A stretch of DNA of 38,931 bases, taken from assembly GCA_964563165.1 (NCBI GenBank), contig CAZLWA010000009.1, forward strand, positions 1-38,931, in the 5' to 3' direction. Positions 15,770 through 23,735 of this stretch are shown here, piece after piece. The DNA comes from CAZLWA01 sp964563165 (lineage in GTDB: Bacteria > CLD3 > SB21). Positions within the stretch are counted from its first letter, which is position 1. Each line of letters opens with the position of its first letter. Below the pieces are notes generated by a model. The model saw nothing but the letters and a program-made list of their open reading frames with translations. It was not told where the DNA came from and did not search any database. The position numbers were made by a program, and so were the translations under genes.

Positions 15770-15889
15770 CTTATCAAGAGCGGTCGAGTGACAGGCACGA
15801 TGACACCGCAGCAACCGTGTCCGATTAATCGGACAGACAAGGTGCTAATTCCTGTCCCGAATTTCAACCATTCGGGAAAAGATGAGAGA
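15770..15889 (+). promoter_or_regulatory. SAM-I (S-box) riboswitch
   Basis: The conserved core is present in order: TTATCAAGAG, GGTCGAGTGACAGGC, CGATGACACCGCAGCAACC, AAGGTGCTAATTCC, and GATGAGAG closing P1. P1 pairs TCTTATC with GATGAGA. P3 is the 16-base palindrome at 15819-15834. The P4 arm is CCCGAAT/ATTCGGG (15856-15862/15870-15876). GACAGG (15790-15795) pairs with CCTGTC (15851-15856). SAM binding should hold P1 and let the downstream terminator form. Without SAM the 3' strand of P1 (15884-15891) can pair eight bases with 15916-15923 as an antiterminator. Confidence 0.95.
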
Positions 15890-15911
15890 AGCAATAAATT
15901 TTTTATTTCTT

Positions 15912-15948
15912 ACCTCTTCTTTTGAAAAAATGAAGAGGTTTTTTTTTG
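15912..15948 (+). terminator. Riboswitch-controlled intrinsic terminator
   Basis: ACCTCTTC (15912-15919) and GAAGAGGT (15932-15939) form an 8-base stem followed by nine T's (15939-15947). It lies between the SAM-I aptamer and metK and is the expression platform. Confidence 0.88.
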
Positions 15949-15979
15949 ATAATCCAATTAACACGAGTAAGGAGCACCC

Positions 15980-17119
15980 ATGTCACGATTTTTATTTACA
16001 TCGGAATCCGTGTCGGAAGGCCATCCGGATAAGGTGGCGGATCAGATCAGCGATGCGATTCTCGATGCGATGCTGGAGAAAGATCCCATGAGCCGCGTTG
16101 CGTGCGAAACCCTGGTAACCACAGGTTTAGCGCTGGTCAGCGGTGAAGTGACCACGAATGCGTACGTGGATGTACAGGAAATAGTCCGTAAGACGATTCG
16201 TCAAATCGGTTACACCAAAGATGCGTATCGGTTTGACAGCGAGTCCTGCGGCGTCATTTCGACGATTCATCAGCAATCGGCGGATATCGCGATGGGCGTA
16301 GATACCGGCGGGGCGGGCGATCAAGGCATGATGTTCGGTTATGCATGCGATCAAACACCGGAACTGATGCCCATGACCATAGCCTTTGCGCATAAATTGG
16401 TCAAACGTTTAGCGGACATACGCAAAGCGGGAAAGGAGATGACTTATCTTCGCCCCGACGCGAAATCTCAGGTCACTATTGAATACGATGAGAACAAGAA
16501 GCCCATCCGCGTTGACACGATCGTGATCTCGACTCAGCACGATCCGGATGCGACGCAGCAAAAAATCAAAGATGATGTCATCGCGCACGTCATTAAGCAA
16601 GTCATTCCCAGAGAATTGCTGGATGAAAAAACTATTTACCACGTCAACCCGACGGGGCGCTTTGAAATCGGCGGCCCGCACGGCGATACGGGATTGACCG
16701 GACGAAAAATAATCGTGGACTCGTACGGCGGCTGGGGCGCTCACGGCGGCGGAGCCTTTTCCGGCAAGGACCCGACAAAAGTGGATCGCAGTGCAGCGTA
16801 TGCATCCCGTCACATAGCGAAAAATGTCGTGGCGGCGGAATTGGCAAAAGAGTGCCTGGTGCAGGTCGCTTACGCGATCGGCGTCGCACAACCGGTTTCG
16901 GTTTTTGTGAATACATACGGAACGGGCCGGGTGCCGGATGTCAAAATTTCCGAAGTCATTCAAAAGAATGTGGATCTCACGCCCAAAGGCATTATGAAAA
17001 AATTCAACCTGCGCCGCCCGATCTATTTAGCTACCGCCGCGTACGGCCACTTCGGCCGGCCGGAATTTGAATGGGAAAAACTGGATCTGGTTGAGACCTT
17101 GCGCAAAGAAGTAAAATGA
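15980..17119 (+). CDS. metK: S-adenosylmethionine synthetase
   Basis: 379 residues, normal length. It makes SAM from methionine and ATP in the cytoplasm as a tetramer. Motifs: the N-terminal SESVSEGHPDKVADQISDA (His15, Asp17, Lys18 at the active site), the GAGDQGMMFGYA signature (about 111-122) and the glycine-rich P-loop-like GGGAFSGKDPTKVDRSAAY. Domain order is complete. TAAGGAG lies just before the ATG. Expression is controlled by the SAM-I riboswitch and terminator immediately upstream, giving feedback by its own product. A strong terminator closes the unit at 17153-17188. Confidence 0.98.
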   Translation: MSRFLFTSESVSEGHPDKVADQISDAILDAMLEKDPMSRVACETLVTTGLALVSGEVTTNAYVDVQEIVRKTIRQIGYTKDAYRFDSESCGVISTIHQQSADIAMGVDTGGAGDQGMMFGYACDQTPELMPMTIAFAHKLVKRLADIRKAGKEMTYLRPDAKSQVTIEYDENKKPIRVDTIVISTQHDPDATQQKIKDDVIAHVIKQVIPRELLDEKTIYHVNPTGRFEIGGPHGDTGLTGRKIIVDSYGGWGAHGGGAFSGKDPTKVDRSAAYASRHIAKNVVAAELAKECLVQVAYAIGVAQPVSVFVNTYGTGRVPDVKISEVIQKNVDLTPKGIMKKFNLRRPIYLATAAYGHFGRPEFEWEKLDLVETLRKEVK

Positions 17120-17152
17120 ATTGATCGAAAAGACTTTCTCCCTTAACTTAAG

Positions 17153-17188
17153 AGCCGTTCTGAGGGTTTTGCAGGACGGCTTTTTTTA
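17153..17188 (+). terminator. Intrinsic terminator of metK
   Basis: AGCCGTTCTG (17153-17162) pairs with CAGGACGGCT (17172-17181), one G-T wobble, followed by seven T's. Confidence 0.92.
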
Positions 17189-17208
17189 ATTTCTAACTTC
17201 GGAATACA

Positions 17209-17811
17209 ATGGTTCTTGTTATCGATAATTACGATTCGTTCACCTATAACCTCGTTCAGTACATTTCCGAGTCTTTGCATTCAGAGGGTTCGCAGGAAAC
17301 GGTAGCCGTTTTCCGCAACGATAAGATTTCCATCGATGAAATTGAATCGCTGAATCCTTCCCGAATGGTCATCTCGCCCGGCCCCGGTACGCCCGATGAT
17401 GCCGGCGTTTCCAACGAACTCCTAAAGATATTTTCAAAGAGAATTCCGATTCTCGGCGTATGCCTGGGCCACCAGTGCATGGCGCAAACTTTCGGCGCCC
17501 GCGTGGTCCGGGCAGAAAGATTGATGCACGGAAAAACTTCGCTGATTTATCATGATCATAAGAGCATTTTCACAAATATAAAAAACCCTTTTACGGCGAC
17601 CCGGTATCATTCCTTAATTGTTGAAAAGAATTCAGTGGACCGGAAATTTGTAATTTCAGCGTGGACGGAAGAGGGTGAGATCATGGGTTTACGCGTCCGG
17701 GACACGCTGCTGCACGGTGTTCAATTTCATCCGGAATCGATTTTAACGGTCGAAGGGAAAAAGATCATCAAAAACTTCTTAAGGATGCAGAAATCGGAAC
17801 TTTTTTCTTGA
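17209..17811 (+). CDS. pabA/trpG: Glutamine amidotransferase, anthranilate/aminodeoxychorismate synthase component II
   Basis: 200 residues, a complete class I glutaminase of the TrpG/PabA type. It begins VIDNYDSFTYNLVQY, has the oxyanion segment ISPGPGTPDDAG, nucleophile Cys85 in GVCLGHQC, and the His174-Glu176 pair in FHPES. It releases ammonia from glutamine for a chorismate-using partner (TrpE or PabB). Neither partner is in the window, so tryptophan and folate roles cannot be separated, and one subunit may serve both. The ATG follows the metK terminator by about 20 bases with only a weak Shine-Dalgarno, so its promoter must be within that gap or reached by readthrough. Confidence 0.93.
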   Translation: MVLVIDNYDSFTYNLVQYISESLHSEGSQETVAVFRNDKISIDEIESLNPSRMVISPGPGTPDDAGVSNELLKIFSKRIPILGVCLGHQCMAQTFGARVVRAERLMHGKTSLIYHDHKSIFTNIKNPFTATRYHSLIVEKNSVDRKFVISAWTEEGEIMGLRVRDTLLHGVQFHPESILTVEGKKIIKNFLRMQKSELFS

Positions 17812-17836
17812 TTGTCTATTTTTTTATCTTTATCAT
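17808..17836 (+). promoter_or_regulatory. Sigma70 promoter of tRNA-Lys
   Basis: TTGATT (17808-17813), a 17-base spacer and TATCAT (17831-17836), the same -10 as metK. The start near 17843 is about 20 bases before the tRNA. A GGGGGG run follows the -10. Confidence 0.55.
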
Positions 17837-17862
17837 GGGGGGCTTTTAAATAAACGTGGGTT

Positions 17863-17935
17863 GAGCTAGTAGCTCAGCTGGTAGAGCAGCGCCCTTTTAA
17901 GGCGAAGGTCGTAGGTTCGATCCCTACCTGGCTCA
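17863..17935 (+). tRNA. tRNA-Lys (anticodon UUU)
   Basis: Full cloverleaf: acceptor GAGCTAG/CTGGCTC with discriminator A, D arm GCTC/GAGC, anticodon loop CTTTTAA (anticodon TTT) and T arm GTAGG/CCTAC with TTCGATC loop. The outermost anticodon-stem pair is a G-A mismatch. CCA is not encoded. 73 bases. Confidence 0.97.
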
Positions 17936-17940
17936 CAAAA

Positions 17941-17975
17941 AAAAGGAGTAGAAAATGATTCTACTCCTTTTTTGT
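17941..17975. terminator. Bidirectional intrinsic terminator
   Basis: A perfect 13-base stem (17941-17953 / 17959-17971) with a 5-base loop has A's to the left and T's to the right. It ends the tRNA-Lys transcript on the plus strand and, read on the minus strand, the converging tig-clpP-clpX-cyclase operon. Confidence 0.93.
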
Positions 17976-17995
17976 TTCCGTTCCAAATTGTAAGA

Positions 17996-19180
17996 CTATT
18001 TTTTTTCCGAGCATACCTGATTGCGGCCGTTGGCCTTGGCGACGTACAAATGCTGATCGGCTATTTCAATCATTTCGTTCACATTCTTGCCGTCTCCGGG
18101 AAAGCTGGAAACTCCGAGTGACATGGTGATGGAAATGTCCAGATTCAATATGTTCCCGAAAGCGCCGGATTGTTCTGCAATGGATTTCCTCAACTTCTCT
18201 GCAACGAACGTAGCGCCGGCCTTATCCGTTTCCGGCAGAATAATGATGAATTCCTCTCCGCCGTAACGCGCCAGAATATCGCAGTCGCGCAATCCTTGTG
18301 AAAGTTTGCCGGCGACCCATTTCAAAACTTCATCGCCGATATGATGGCCATAGGTGTCGTTGAAATTTTTGAAATGATCGATGTCCGTCATGATAAAAGA
18401 CATTTTATGCGTATAGCGCTCGGCGCGGTTAAACTCGCGCTGGACGCGGTCGTTGAAATAGCGGCGATTGAAGATCTTGGTCAGCTCATCCTTGATCGAA
18501 ATTTCCAGGGTCTCATGATAAATTTGCGTTCGTTCGATGGCAATCGCAGTTTCAGTGGAAATTAAACGGAGAAACTCCATGTGATTGGTCTGAAATTCAT
18601 CGGCTGAATGAAAGCACAGGACGCGGTGGCTTTTTTTGTTGGACGTCAGAAGAATTCCCAATACGCTTCCTCCGTTTTTTTCGGAAAGATAATTTGCAAA
18701 TTCTTTCCGTTCATTGACCTGGGGAATGTATTCCTCCTTCTGCTTGGATGACAAAAGGTGTTCGGCCACGTCGCGTTCGATATCCAGGATAAATTTTAAT
18801 TTCTTGTCTTTATTCTTGTCGGAGGAAAGCAGAACGTCAACTGCCCCGTCCTGATTTTTCCCGATGAGCGAGAACTGATCGATAAAAGAAATTTCACTCA
18901 GCATGGTCTCAATGATGCGGAACAGCTTCGTCAGGTCGTAGGTTGAATTTAACATCGCCGCGATACGGTACAGCAAGCGCGTTTCGTGCAAGCGCTCGGA
19001 TAACATGCGATTTTCGTTCGAAACCGTCAAGAATGACTTTTCCAGCTCGGCGACTTTTTCTTTGAGCTGGGCAACCCACGGTTCATCGTTCGTGGGAAGC
19101 GGCTGCTGATTGAGCGTCGGTCGTCTCATAGATTTTGTCCGTGTATGACGAGAGAAATTCTCCTTGGAAGCCTTCAGCAT
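17996..19180 (-). CDS. GAF-GGDEF diguanylate cyclase
   Basis: 394 residues. After a disordered start comes a coiled-coil (about 36-70), a GAF-like domain (about 65-222) and a GGDEF domain (about 230-390). The cyclase domain begins DELTKIFNRRYF and has active-site GGEEF (307-311), with the inhibitory I-site RDCD (298-301) five residues upstream. It should make c-di-GMP with product feedback. No membrane segment, so it is cytoplasmic. The start is supported by GGAGGG (complement of 19186-19191) five bases before ATG 19180. The gap to clpX is only 27 bases, with no terminator, so it is the last gene of the tig-clpP-clpX transcript. This is an unusual partner for the Clp machine. Confidence 0.93.
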   Translation of the reverse strand: MLKASKENFSRHTRTKSMRRPTLNQQPLPTNDEPWVAQLKEKVAELEKSFLTVSNENRMLSERLHETRLLYRIAAMLNSTYDLTKLFRIIETMLSEISFIDQFSLIGKNQDGAVDVLLSSDKNKDKKLKFILDIERDVAEHLLSSKQKEEYIPQVNERKEFANYLSEKNGGSVLGILLTSNKKSHRVLCFHSADEFQTNHMEFLRLISTETAIAIERTQIYHETLEISIKDELTKIFNRRYFNDRVQREFNRAERYTHKMSFIMTDIDHFKNFNDTYGHHIGDEVLKWVAGKLSQGLRDCDILARYGGEEFIIILPETDKAGATFVAEKLRKSIAEQSGAFGNILNLDISITMSLGVSSFPGDGKNVNEMIEIADQHLYVAKANGRNQVCSEKK

Positions 19181-19207
19181 GATTTCCCTCCGGTTACGTA
19201 TTTCACC

Positions 19208-20467
19208 TTATGCGGTTTGCTTTATTTCATCGCTTTCGCGCAGGGTCATGAGAGGCTCGGCGTGATCCGTGACACAGGCTTTGTGAATGACGCAGGATTT
19301 GACGTTTTGCATGGAAGGAATACGGTACATCGTGTCGATCATGAATTTTTCCATAATCGCGCGCAGACCCCGGGCTCCGGTTTTGCGTTTCATCGCAAGC
19401 GAGACAACCTCGTGCAGCGCGTCTTCTTCGAACCGCAATTCCACATCCTCCAGCGCAAATAATTTCTGATATTGCTTGACGATCGCATTTTTAGGTTCGG
19501 TCAGTATGGCGAACAGCGCTTCTTCCGAAAGCTCTTCCAGCGAACAAACCAGCGGCAGGCGTCCGATCAATTCGGGAATCAAACCGAATGAAAGCAGATC
19601 GTCCGGCTCGATCATTTGCAATATTTTGCTGATGCTGTTTTGATCTTTATTTTGAATATCGGCGGTGAAGCCCATATTCTTTTTTCCGATGCGCGTTTGG
19701 ATGATCTTGTCAATGCCCTCAAATGCGCCGCCGCAAATGAACAGAATATTCTTGGTGTTAATACTTATAAGGTTCTGTTCCGGATGCTTGCGGCCGCCTT
19801 TCGGGGGTACATTCGCGATCGTGCCTTCCAGAATTTTCAGCAGGGCTTGCTGAACCCCTTCCCCCGAAACGTCTCGCGTAATCGAAGGATTGCCGCCCTT
19901 CCGGGCGATCTTGTCAATTTCGTCTACGTAGATAATTCCTTTTTCAGCAGACGCCACGTCATAATTTGCGGCCTGAAGCAGCCGCACCAAAATATTTTCA
20001 ACGTCCTCCCCGACATAGCCGGCTTCCGTAAGCGTCGTCGCATCGGCAATCGTGAACGGAACGTTCAAAAATTTTGCGAGCGTCTGTGCGAGTAAAGTTT
20101 TTCCGGTACCGGTCGGCCCGACGAGCAGGATATTATTCTTGTCCAATTCAACATCGTTATCCAGATCGTTGATGGAATTAATGCGCTTGTAGTGATTATA
20201 AACGGCGACCGAAAGGGACCGTTTCGCCTGCTCCTGCCCGATGATGTATTCGTCGAGTTTGTATTTTAATTTCTCGGGTGTAATTTCGCTGAGCGGAACG
20301 GAAATTTCCTTGGCCGAGTGGGATTTAATCATCTCGAAGGCGTTGCGTACGCATTCATTGCAGATATGCACGCCATTGGGGCCGCTGATGATACTGTCCA
20401 CCTCGTCCGCCGACTTGCCGCAAAAGGAACAGAAGATGGATCGGCCTATGTGGGTATGGTCTTTCAT
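19208..20467 (-). CDS. clpX: ATP-dependent protease ATP-binding subunit ClpX
   Basis: 419 residues from ATG 20467. A longer reading from TTG 20503 adds 12 residues but lacks a better ribosome site and gives an atypical N-terminus. The zinc-binding domain has Cys13, Cys16, Cys36 and Cys39. The AAA+ module has Walker A GPTGTGKT (118-125), pore loop GYVG (151-154) and Walker B YVDEID (181-186). RKHPEQNLI is the substrate-entry loop, MGF in KKNMGFTAD is the IGF-type ClpP-docking loop, and TGARGLRAIME is the sensor-2 region. It unfolds tagged proteins and feeds them to ClpP. It lies 49 bases downstream of clpP. Confidence 0.98.
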   Translation of the reverse strand: MKDHTHIGRSIFCSFCGKSADEVDSIISGPNGVHICNECVRNAFEMIKSHSAKEISVPLSEITPEKLKYKLDEYIIGQEQAKRSLSVAVYNHYKRINSINDLDNDVELDKNNILLVGPTGTGKTLLAQTLAKFLNVPFTIADATTLTEAGYVGEDVENILVRLLQAANYDVASAEKGIIYVDEIDKIARKGGNPSITRDVSGEGVQQALLKILEGTIANVPPKGGRKHPEQNLISINTKNILFICGGAFEGIDKIIQTRIGKKNMGFTADIQNKDQNSISKILQMIEPDDLLSFGLIPELIGRLPLVCSLEELSEEALFAILTEPKNAIVKQYQKLFALEDVELRFEEDALHEVVSLAMKRKTGARGLRAIMEKFMIDTMYRIPSMQNVKSCVIHKACVTDHAEPLMTLRESDEIKQTA

Positions 20468-20516
20468 AATTTGTATCTTAACAAAAAAAGGGCGCAGAAG
20501 CAAACTTAAAAAGGAA

Positions 20517-21185
20517 CTATTTTTTACGAACCAGAATTTCGTCGATGATGCCGTATTCCTTGGCCTGCTCCGCCGACATGAAAAAATTGCGGTCGGTGTC
20601 CTTTTCGATACGTTCCATCGGTTGGCCGGTGCGTTGTGAAATGATGAGATTGAGATGCTGTTTGAGCGTCACAATTTCTTTCATGTAAATCTCGATATCC
20701 GACGACTGGCCCTGTGTTTCGCCGAGAGGTTGATGAATCATGATGCGCGCGTGGGGGAGCGTATAGCGTTTACTTTTTGCACCCGCCATCAGCAGCACCG
20801 CGCCCATACTGGCGGCCAGACCCATACAAGTGGTTTGAACGTCGGGTTTGATGTACTCGATCGTATCATAGATCGCCAGCGCGGCCGTGACGCTGCCGCC
20901 CGGGCTGTTGATGTACATGATAATGTCTTTTTCGGGATCATTCGCTTCAAGAAAGAGCAATTGCGCGATAATCAGATTCGACACCGTATCGTCGATAGGC
21001 GTTCCGAGAAAAATAATACGCTCCATCAGCAATCGCGAATAGATATCGTACGACCGTTCGATCTGCCCTTTTTGTTCGACCACGTAAGGAAAGGGGATCT
21101 GCGATGCGGCGGCCGCCAGGCCGGAGACCCGGTCACCGCTGAGTTTTGAAAATTCACTTTTGATAAATTTTCTATGGGAATTCAT
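20517..21185 (-). CDS. clpP: ATP-dependent Clp protease proteolytic subunit ClpP
   Basis: 222 residues, with an N-terminal extension of about 25-30 residues compared with most ClpPs; this is either a propeptide or a start placed too early. Catalytic Ser126 (GLAASMGAVLL) and His151 (RIMIHQPLG) are in place, 25 residues apart as in E. coli ClpP. The third triad residue should lie 49 residues after the His, as the last Asp of the usual DTDRDxF. Here the sequence is DTDRNFFMS, so residue 200 is Asn (codon AAT at 20588-20586). Asn at this position is known in Listeria ClpP1, which has low activity alone. Gene order tig-clpP-clpX is the classical operon. AGGA precedes ATG 21185. Confidence 0.96.
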   Translation of the reverse strand: MNSHRKFIKSEFSKLSGDRVSGLAAAASQIPFPYVVEQKGQIERSYDIYSRLLMERIIFLGTPIDDTVSNLIIAQLLFLEANDPEKDIIMYINSPGGSVTAALAIYDTIEYIKPDVQTTCMGLAASMGAVLLMAGAKSKRYTLPHARIMIHQPLGETQGQSSDIEIYMKEIVTLKQHLNLIISQRTGQPMERIEKDTDRNFFMSAEQAKEYGIIDEILVRKK

Positions 21186-21234
21186 TTAGGCTGTTCCTTT
21201 TTTTGTTTTTGCCGCTTTGCAGAAATGGCCGGCC

Positions 21235-22527
21235 TTACACGCTGAGTTCCGGGGTTTGTTTTTCATCCGACAAGGTATCGGGAATTTCTTCAATTTCCGA
21301 CTGAGATTCAATCCATTTCAATAATTTTTCTTCGAGAAGATAGTTCTCGAAATTCCGACGTTCGGTCTCCGTTTTGAAATCCAGATTGATTTTGTCGATC
21401 GTGACGTTGTTCAGTTTCGCGGTTTTCTCGCGATAATTTTCAAGATCCTCGCCGGTGACGCTCATTTTTTCCGCTTCTACAATTTTCTTTTTTGCCAACG
21501 TCCATTTTACGTCCCGGATCGCCGCGGGGCGATACCGTTCCGCGAGGTATGCGTCATCGATCTGCTGTCCTTTTTTCAGGCGTTGCTTCAGCATCGCGCC
21601 GATGCGCTGTAAGGCGCTGTCGATCAAGGGTTCGGGAGTCGGAATATCATTTTGTTTGATCACTTCATCTATGACGCGCTCGTTCAGTTTGCGCGCGGAA
21701 TCATCCTCCCAGCGTTTTTTCAAATTGGACGAGATGTCCGCTTTCAATTTATCGAGGTTTTCCAAACCCAGGTCTTTGGCGAATTCATCATCGAAGGAAG
21801 GCAGTTGAATTTCTTCGATCTTTCTCACGGTGATCATGAAATGGTCATGACCGCCTTCGGCGGCGCCTTCGCCGAACTTCACCAGGCGCAGGTTCCGTGT
21901 GTCACCGCGATTTGCGCCGATCAGCCCGTCGATCATATCCTGTCCGACGAATTTTGTCGTCAAAGGAATGCGGCGATCCGTGTATCGTTTTCCGATGATA
22001 GGCACGCCGCTGTGATCCAGCACTTGAATGTCGCACGTTACGAAATTTCCTGCGGCAACCACATCGGCTTCTTTAGTAGTGGAATAACTTTCGCGCAATT
22101 GTTCGAGCGTGGAATTAATTTCTTCATCTTTGATCTCGTGAATTTCTTTTTGAATCCGGAGTCCTTTGTAATTCGGAATTTCATAAACCGGCATGATCTC
22201 GACCGTCACGTCAAACGACAACGGCAGGTCTTTTTTATAATTCATATTTTCGATCCGGCCGATCTCGATCGCGTCCGTTTTCGTTTCTTCGAGCGCCAGT
22301 TTGTAAAACTCCTCGATGATCACCGGCAGCGCTTCCGCATCAATCTGGTCGCCGAATTTTTTCAGCACGACGTCTTTCGGGGCTTTGCCTTTGCGAAAGC
22401 CTTGAATTTGCGCTTCTTCGCGGAACATGACCAATGCTTCTTCAAAAAAAGGGCGCATTTCTTCGATGCCGACTTCCACGCGTAATTTTCTTTTGTTCGA
22501 TTCTTCGGATACAACCTGGGCTTGCAA
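21235..22527 (-). CDS. tig: Trigger factor (ribosome-associated chaperone and prolyl isomerase)
   Basis: 430 residues from TTG 22527, chosen because AGGAG (complement of 22534-22538) is six bases upstream and the product then begins MQAQVV, as trigger factors do. A TTG six bases further up touches the Shine-Dalgarno. Domains: ribosome-binding N-terminus with the GFRKGKAP signature (43-50), an FKBP-type PPIase domain (about 150-240) that lacks the usual strong glycine motifs, and a long helical C-terminal substrate cradle ending in an acidic tail. It binds near the exit tunnel and shields nascent chains. First protein gene after tRNA-Leu in the tig-clpP-clpX operon; 49 bases separate it from clpP. 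Confidence 0.96.
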   Translation of the reverse strand: MQAQVVSEESNKRKLRVEVGIEEMRPFFEEALVMFREEAQIQGFRKGKAPKDVVLKKFGDQIDAEALPVIIEEFYKLALEETKTDAIEIGRIENMNYKKDLPLSFDVTVEIMPVYEIPNYKGLRIQKEIHEIKDEEINSTLEQLRESYSTTKEADVVAAGNFVTCDIQVLDHSGVPIIGKRYTDRRIPLTTKFVGQDMIDGLIGANRGDTRNLRLVKFGEGAAEGGHDHFMITVRKIEEIQLPSFDDEFAKDLGLENLDKLKADISSNLKKRWEDDSARKLNERVIDEVIKQNDIPTPEPLIDSALQRIGAMLKQRLKKGQQIDDAYLAERYRPAAIRDVKWTLAKKKIVEAEKMSVTGEDLENYREKTAKLNNVTIDKINLDFKTETERRNFENYLLEEKLLKWIESQSEIEEIPDTLSDEKQTPELSV

Positions 22528-22569
22528 GCTCAACTCCTGTTAAGAATAAATGTTGAATTATTTAGTTAG

Positions 22570-22650
22570 TGCGGGATGAGGGATTTGAACCCACACGGTA
22601 AAACCACCAGATCCTAAGTCTGGCGCGTCTGCCAATTCCGCCAATCCCGC
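22570..22650 (-). tRNA. tRNA-Leu (anticodon UAG)
   Basis: On the minus strand, acceptor GCGGGAT/ATCCCGC with discriminator A, anticodon stem-loop CCAGA-CTTAGGA-TCTGG (anticodon TAG), the long variable arm of class II tRNAs and T-loop TTCAAAT. CCA is not encoded. It sits between the promoter at 22670-22698 and tig, 42 bases before the tig start, so it is the first unit of that transcript. Confidence 0.97.
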
Positions 22651-22669
22651 AGTACTACAAAAGGACTGA

Positions 22670-22698
22670 AATATAAATAAAATGAAGCGGAAATTCAA
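22670..22698 (-). promoter_or_regulatory. Sigma70 promoter of the tRNA-Leu-tig-clpP-clpX operon
   Basis: On the minus strand TTGAAT (22698-22693), a 17-base spacer and TATATT (22675-22670). The predicted start is near 22663, about 13 bases before the tRNA 5' end. Confidence 0.7.
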
Positions 22699-22794
22699 GC
22701 TTCTTATGATTAATTTGAAAGAAAAATAACAGGGCGCCGCAAAAAGAGGTGTTGCGGCAAGAAAATCGAGAAATGCGGCTTTCTGCATCCATGA

Positions 22795-23571
22795 CTATTT
22801 CTTTTCCCGGTGCAGGATCATGGTCGATGCCTGATGGGTGGCCATCACGATCACTTCATTGATATTGACGTGCGCGGGGCGTGTCGCGGCGAACACGACA
22901 ATTTCCGCGATGTCGCGGCCGGTCAACGGGGTGATGTTCTCATAAGGCTTTTTTGCGCGTTCCGTGTCGCCATGGAAACGGATGATACTGAATTCCGTTT
23001 CAACCAGCCCGGGATCGATCGTGGTTACCCGGATAGGCGTATCCACGAGTTCCATCTGCAGGCCTTTGGTCAATGCCGTAACGGCGTATTTCGTTGCGCA
23101 GTACACATTGCCGCCCGGGTAAACCTCATGCCCGGCAGCAGAGCCCATATTAATAATGTGCCCGCTCCGGCGTTCCACCATTCCCGGGATCACTTCCCGG
23201 CTGACGTAAAGCAGGCCTTTAATATTCGTGTCGATCATTTCCTCCCAATCCGCAATTTTACCTTCATGCAATTTATCCAGCCCGCGCCCCAAACCGGCGT
23301 TGTTGACCAAAATATCAATAGGCGCCCATTCCTTCGGCAGAGACGCGACCGCATGAGCCACGTCCGGGTGCCGTGTTACGTCGAGTGGAATGCAAAGCGA
23401 TCGGGTTCCGTATTTTTCTTTCAATACGGCGGCTAATTTCTCGAGGCGCCCAATGCGGCGCGCAGCGAGAATGAGCCCGGCTCCTTGCTCCGCAAACGCT
23501 TCGGCAACGGCTTCTCCGATGCCCGCGCTCGCGCCCGTAACCAACACGATGCGGTTTTTCAATGAGTTCAT
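22795..23571 (-). CDS. SDR family oxidoreductase (YdfG-like NADP-dependent hydroxy-acid dehydrogenase type)
   Basis: 258 residues from ATG 23571, which has AAAGGG five bases upstream; the longer start at 23604 has no ribosome site. It has cofactor motif TGASAGIG (12-19), Arg residues after strand 2 (AARRIGR) suggesting NADP, NNAG (90-93), and the catalytic Ser144-Tyr157-Lys161 (YCATK). The C-terminal part (DPGLVETEFS, then TGRDIAEIVVFAATRPAHVNI) resembles YdfG/serine dehydrogenase-like SDRs that oxidise 3-hydroxy acids. The substrate is not determined. It lies on the minus strand upstream of the tRNA-Leu promoter, with about 95 bases of AT-rich sequence between them and no clear terminator. 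Confidence 0.93.
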   Translation of the reverse strand: MNSLKNRIVLVTGASAGIGEAVAEAFAEQGAGLILAARRIGRLEKLAAVLKEKYGTRSLCIPLDVTRHPDVAHAVASLPKEWAPIDILVNNAGLGRGLDKLHEGKIADWEEMIDTNIKGLLYVSREVIPGMVERRSGHIINMGSAAGHEVYPGGNVYCATKYAVTALTKGLQMELVDTPIRVTTIDPGLVETEFSIIRFHGDTERAKKPYENITPLTGRDIAEIVVFAATRPAHVNINEVIVMATHQASTMILHREKK

Positions 23572-23735
23572 TCGAACCCTTTCGTTAGTCATTGAATTTT
23601 TCAAGGCGAGAATCTAAAAAGAAATGAAAGTTGAAACAAGCAATTAATGCGCTTTTTATTTAAGGTTGCTTTTTTAAGCCAACAGAATTATATTTGCTCG
23701 ATTGTATCAAAATTGAATCCGGCACGGAAAACAAG

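Noticed and set aside
15882..16091. 69-residue frame overlapping the riboswitch end and metK start
   Set aside because: It overlaps the SAM-I riboswitch and its terminator and the start of metK in another frame.
22558..22788. 76-residue minus-strand reading frame over tRNA-Leu
   Set aside because: Its C-terminus (LAELADAPDLGSGG...) is the well-known chance translation of a tRNA-Leu gene.
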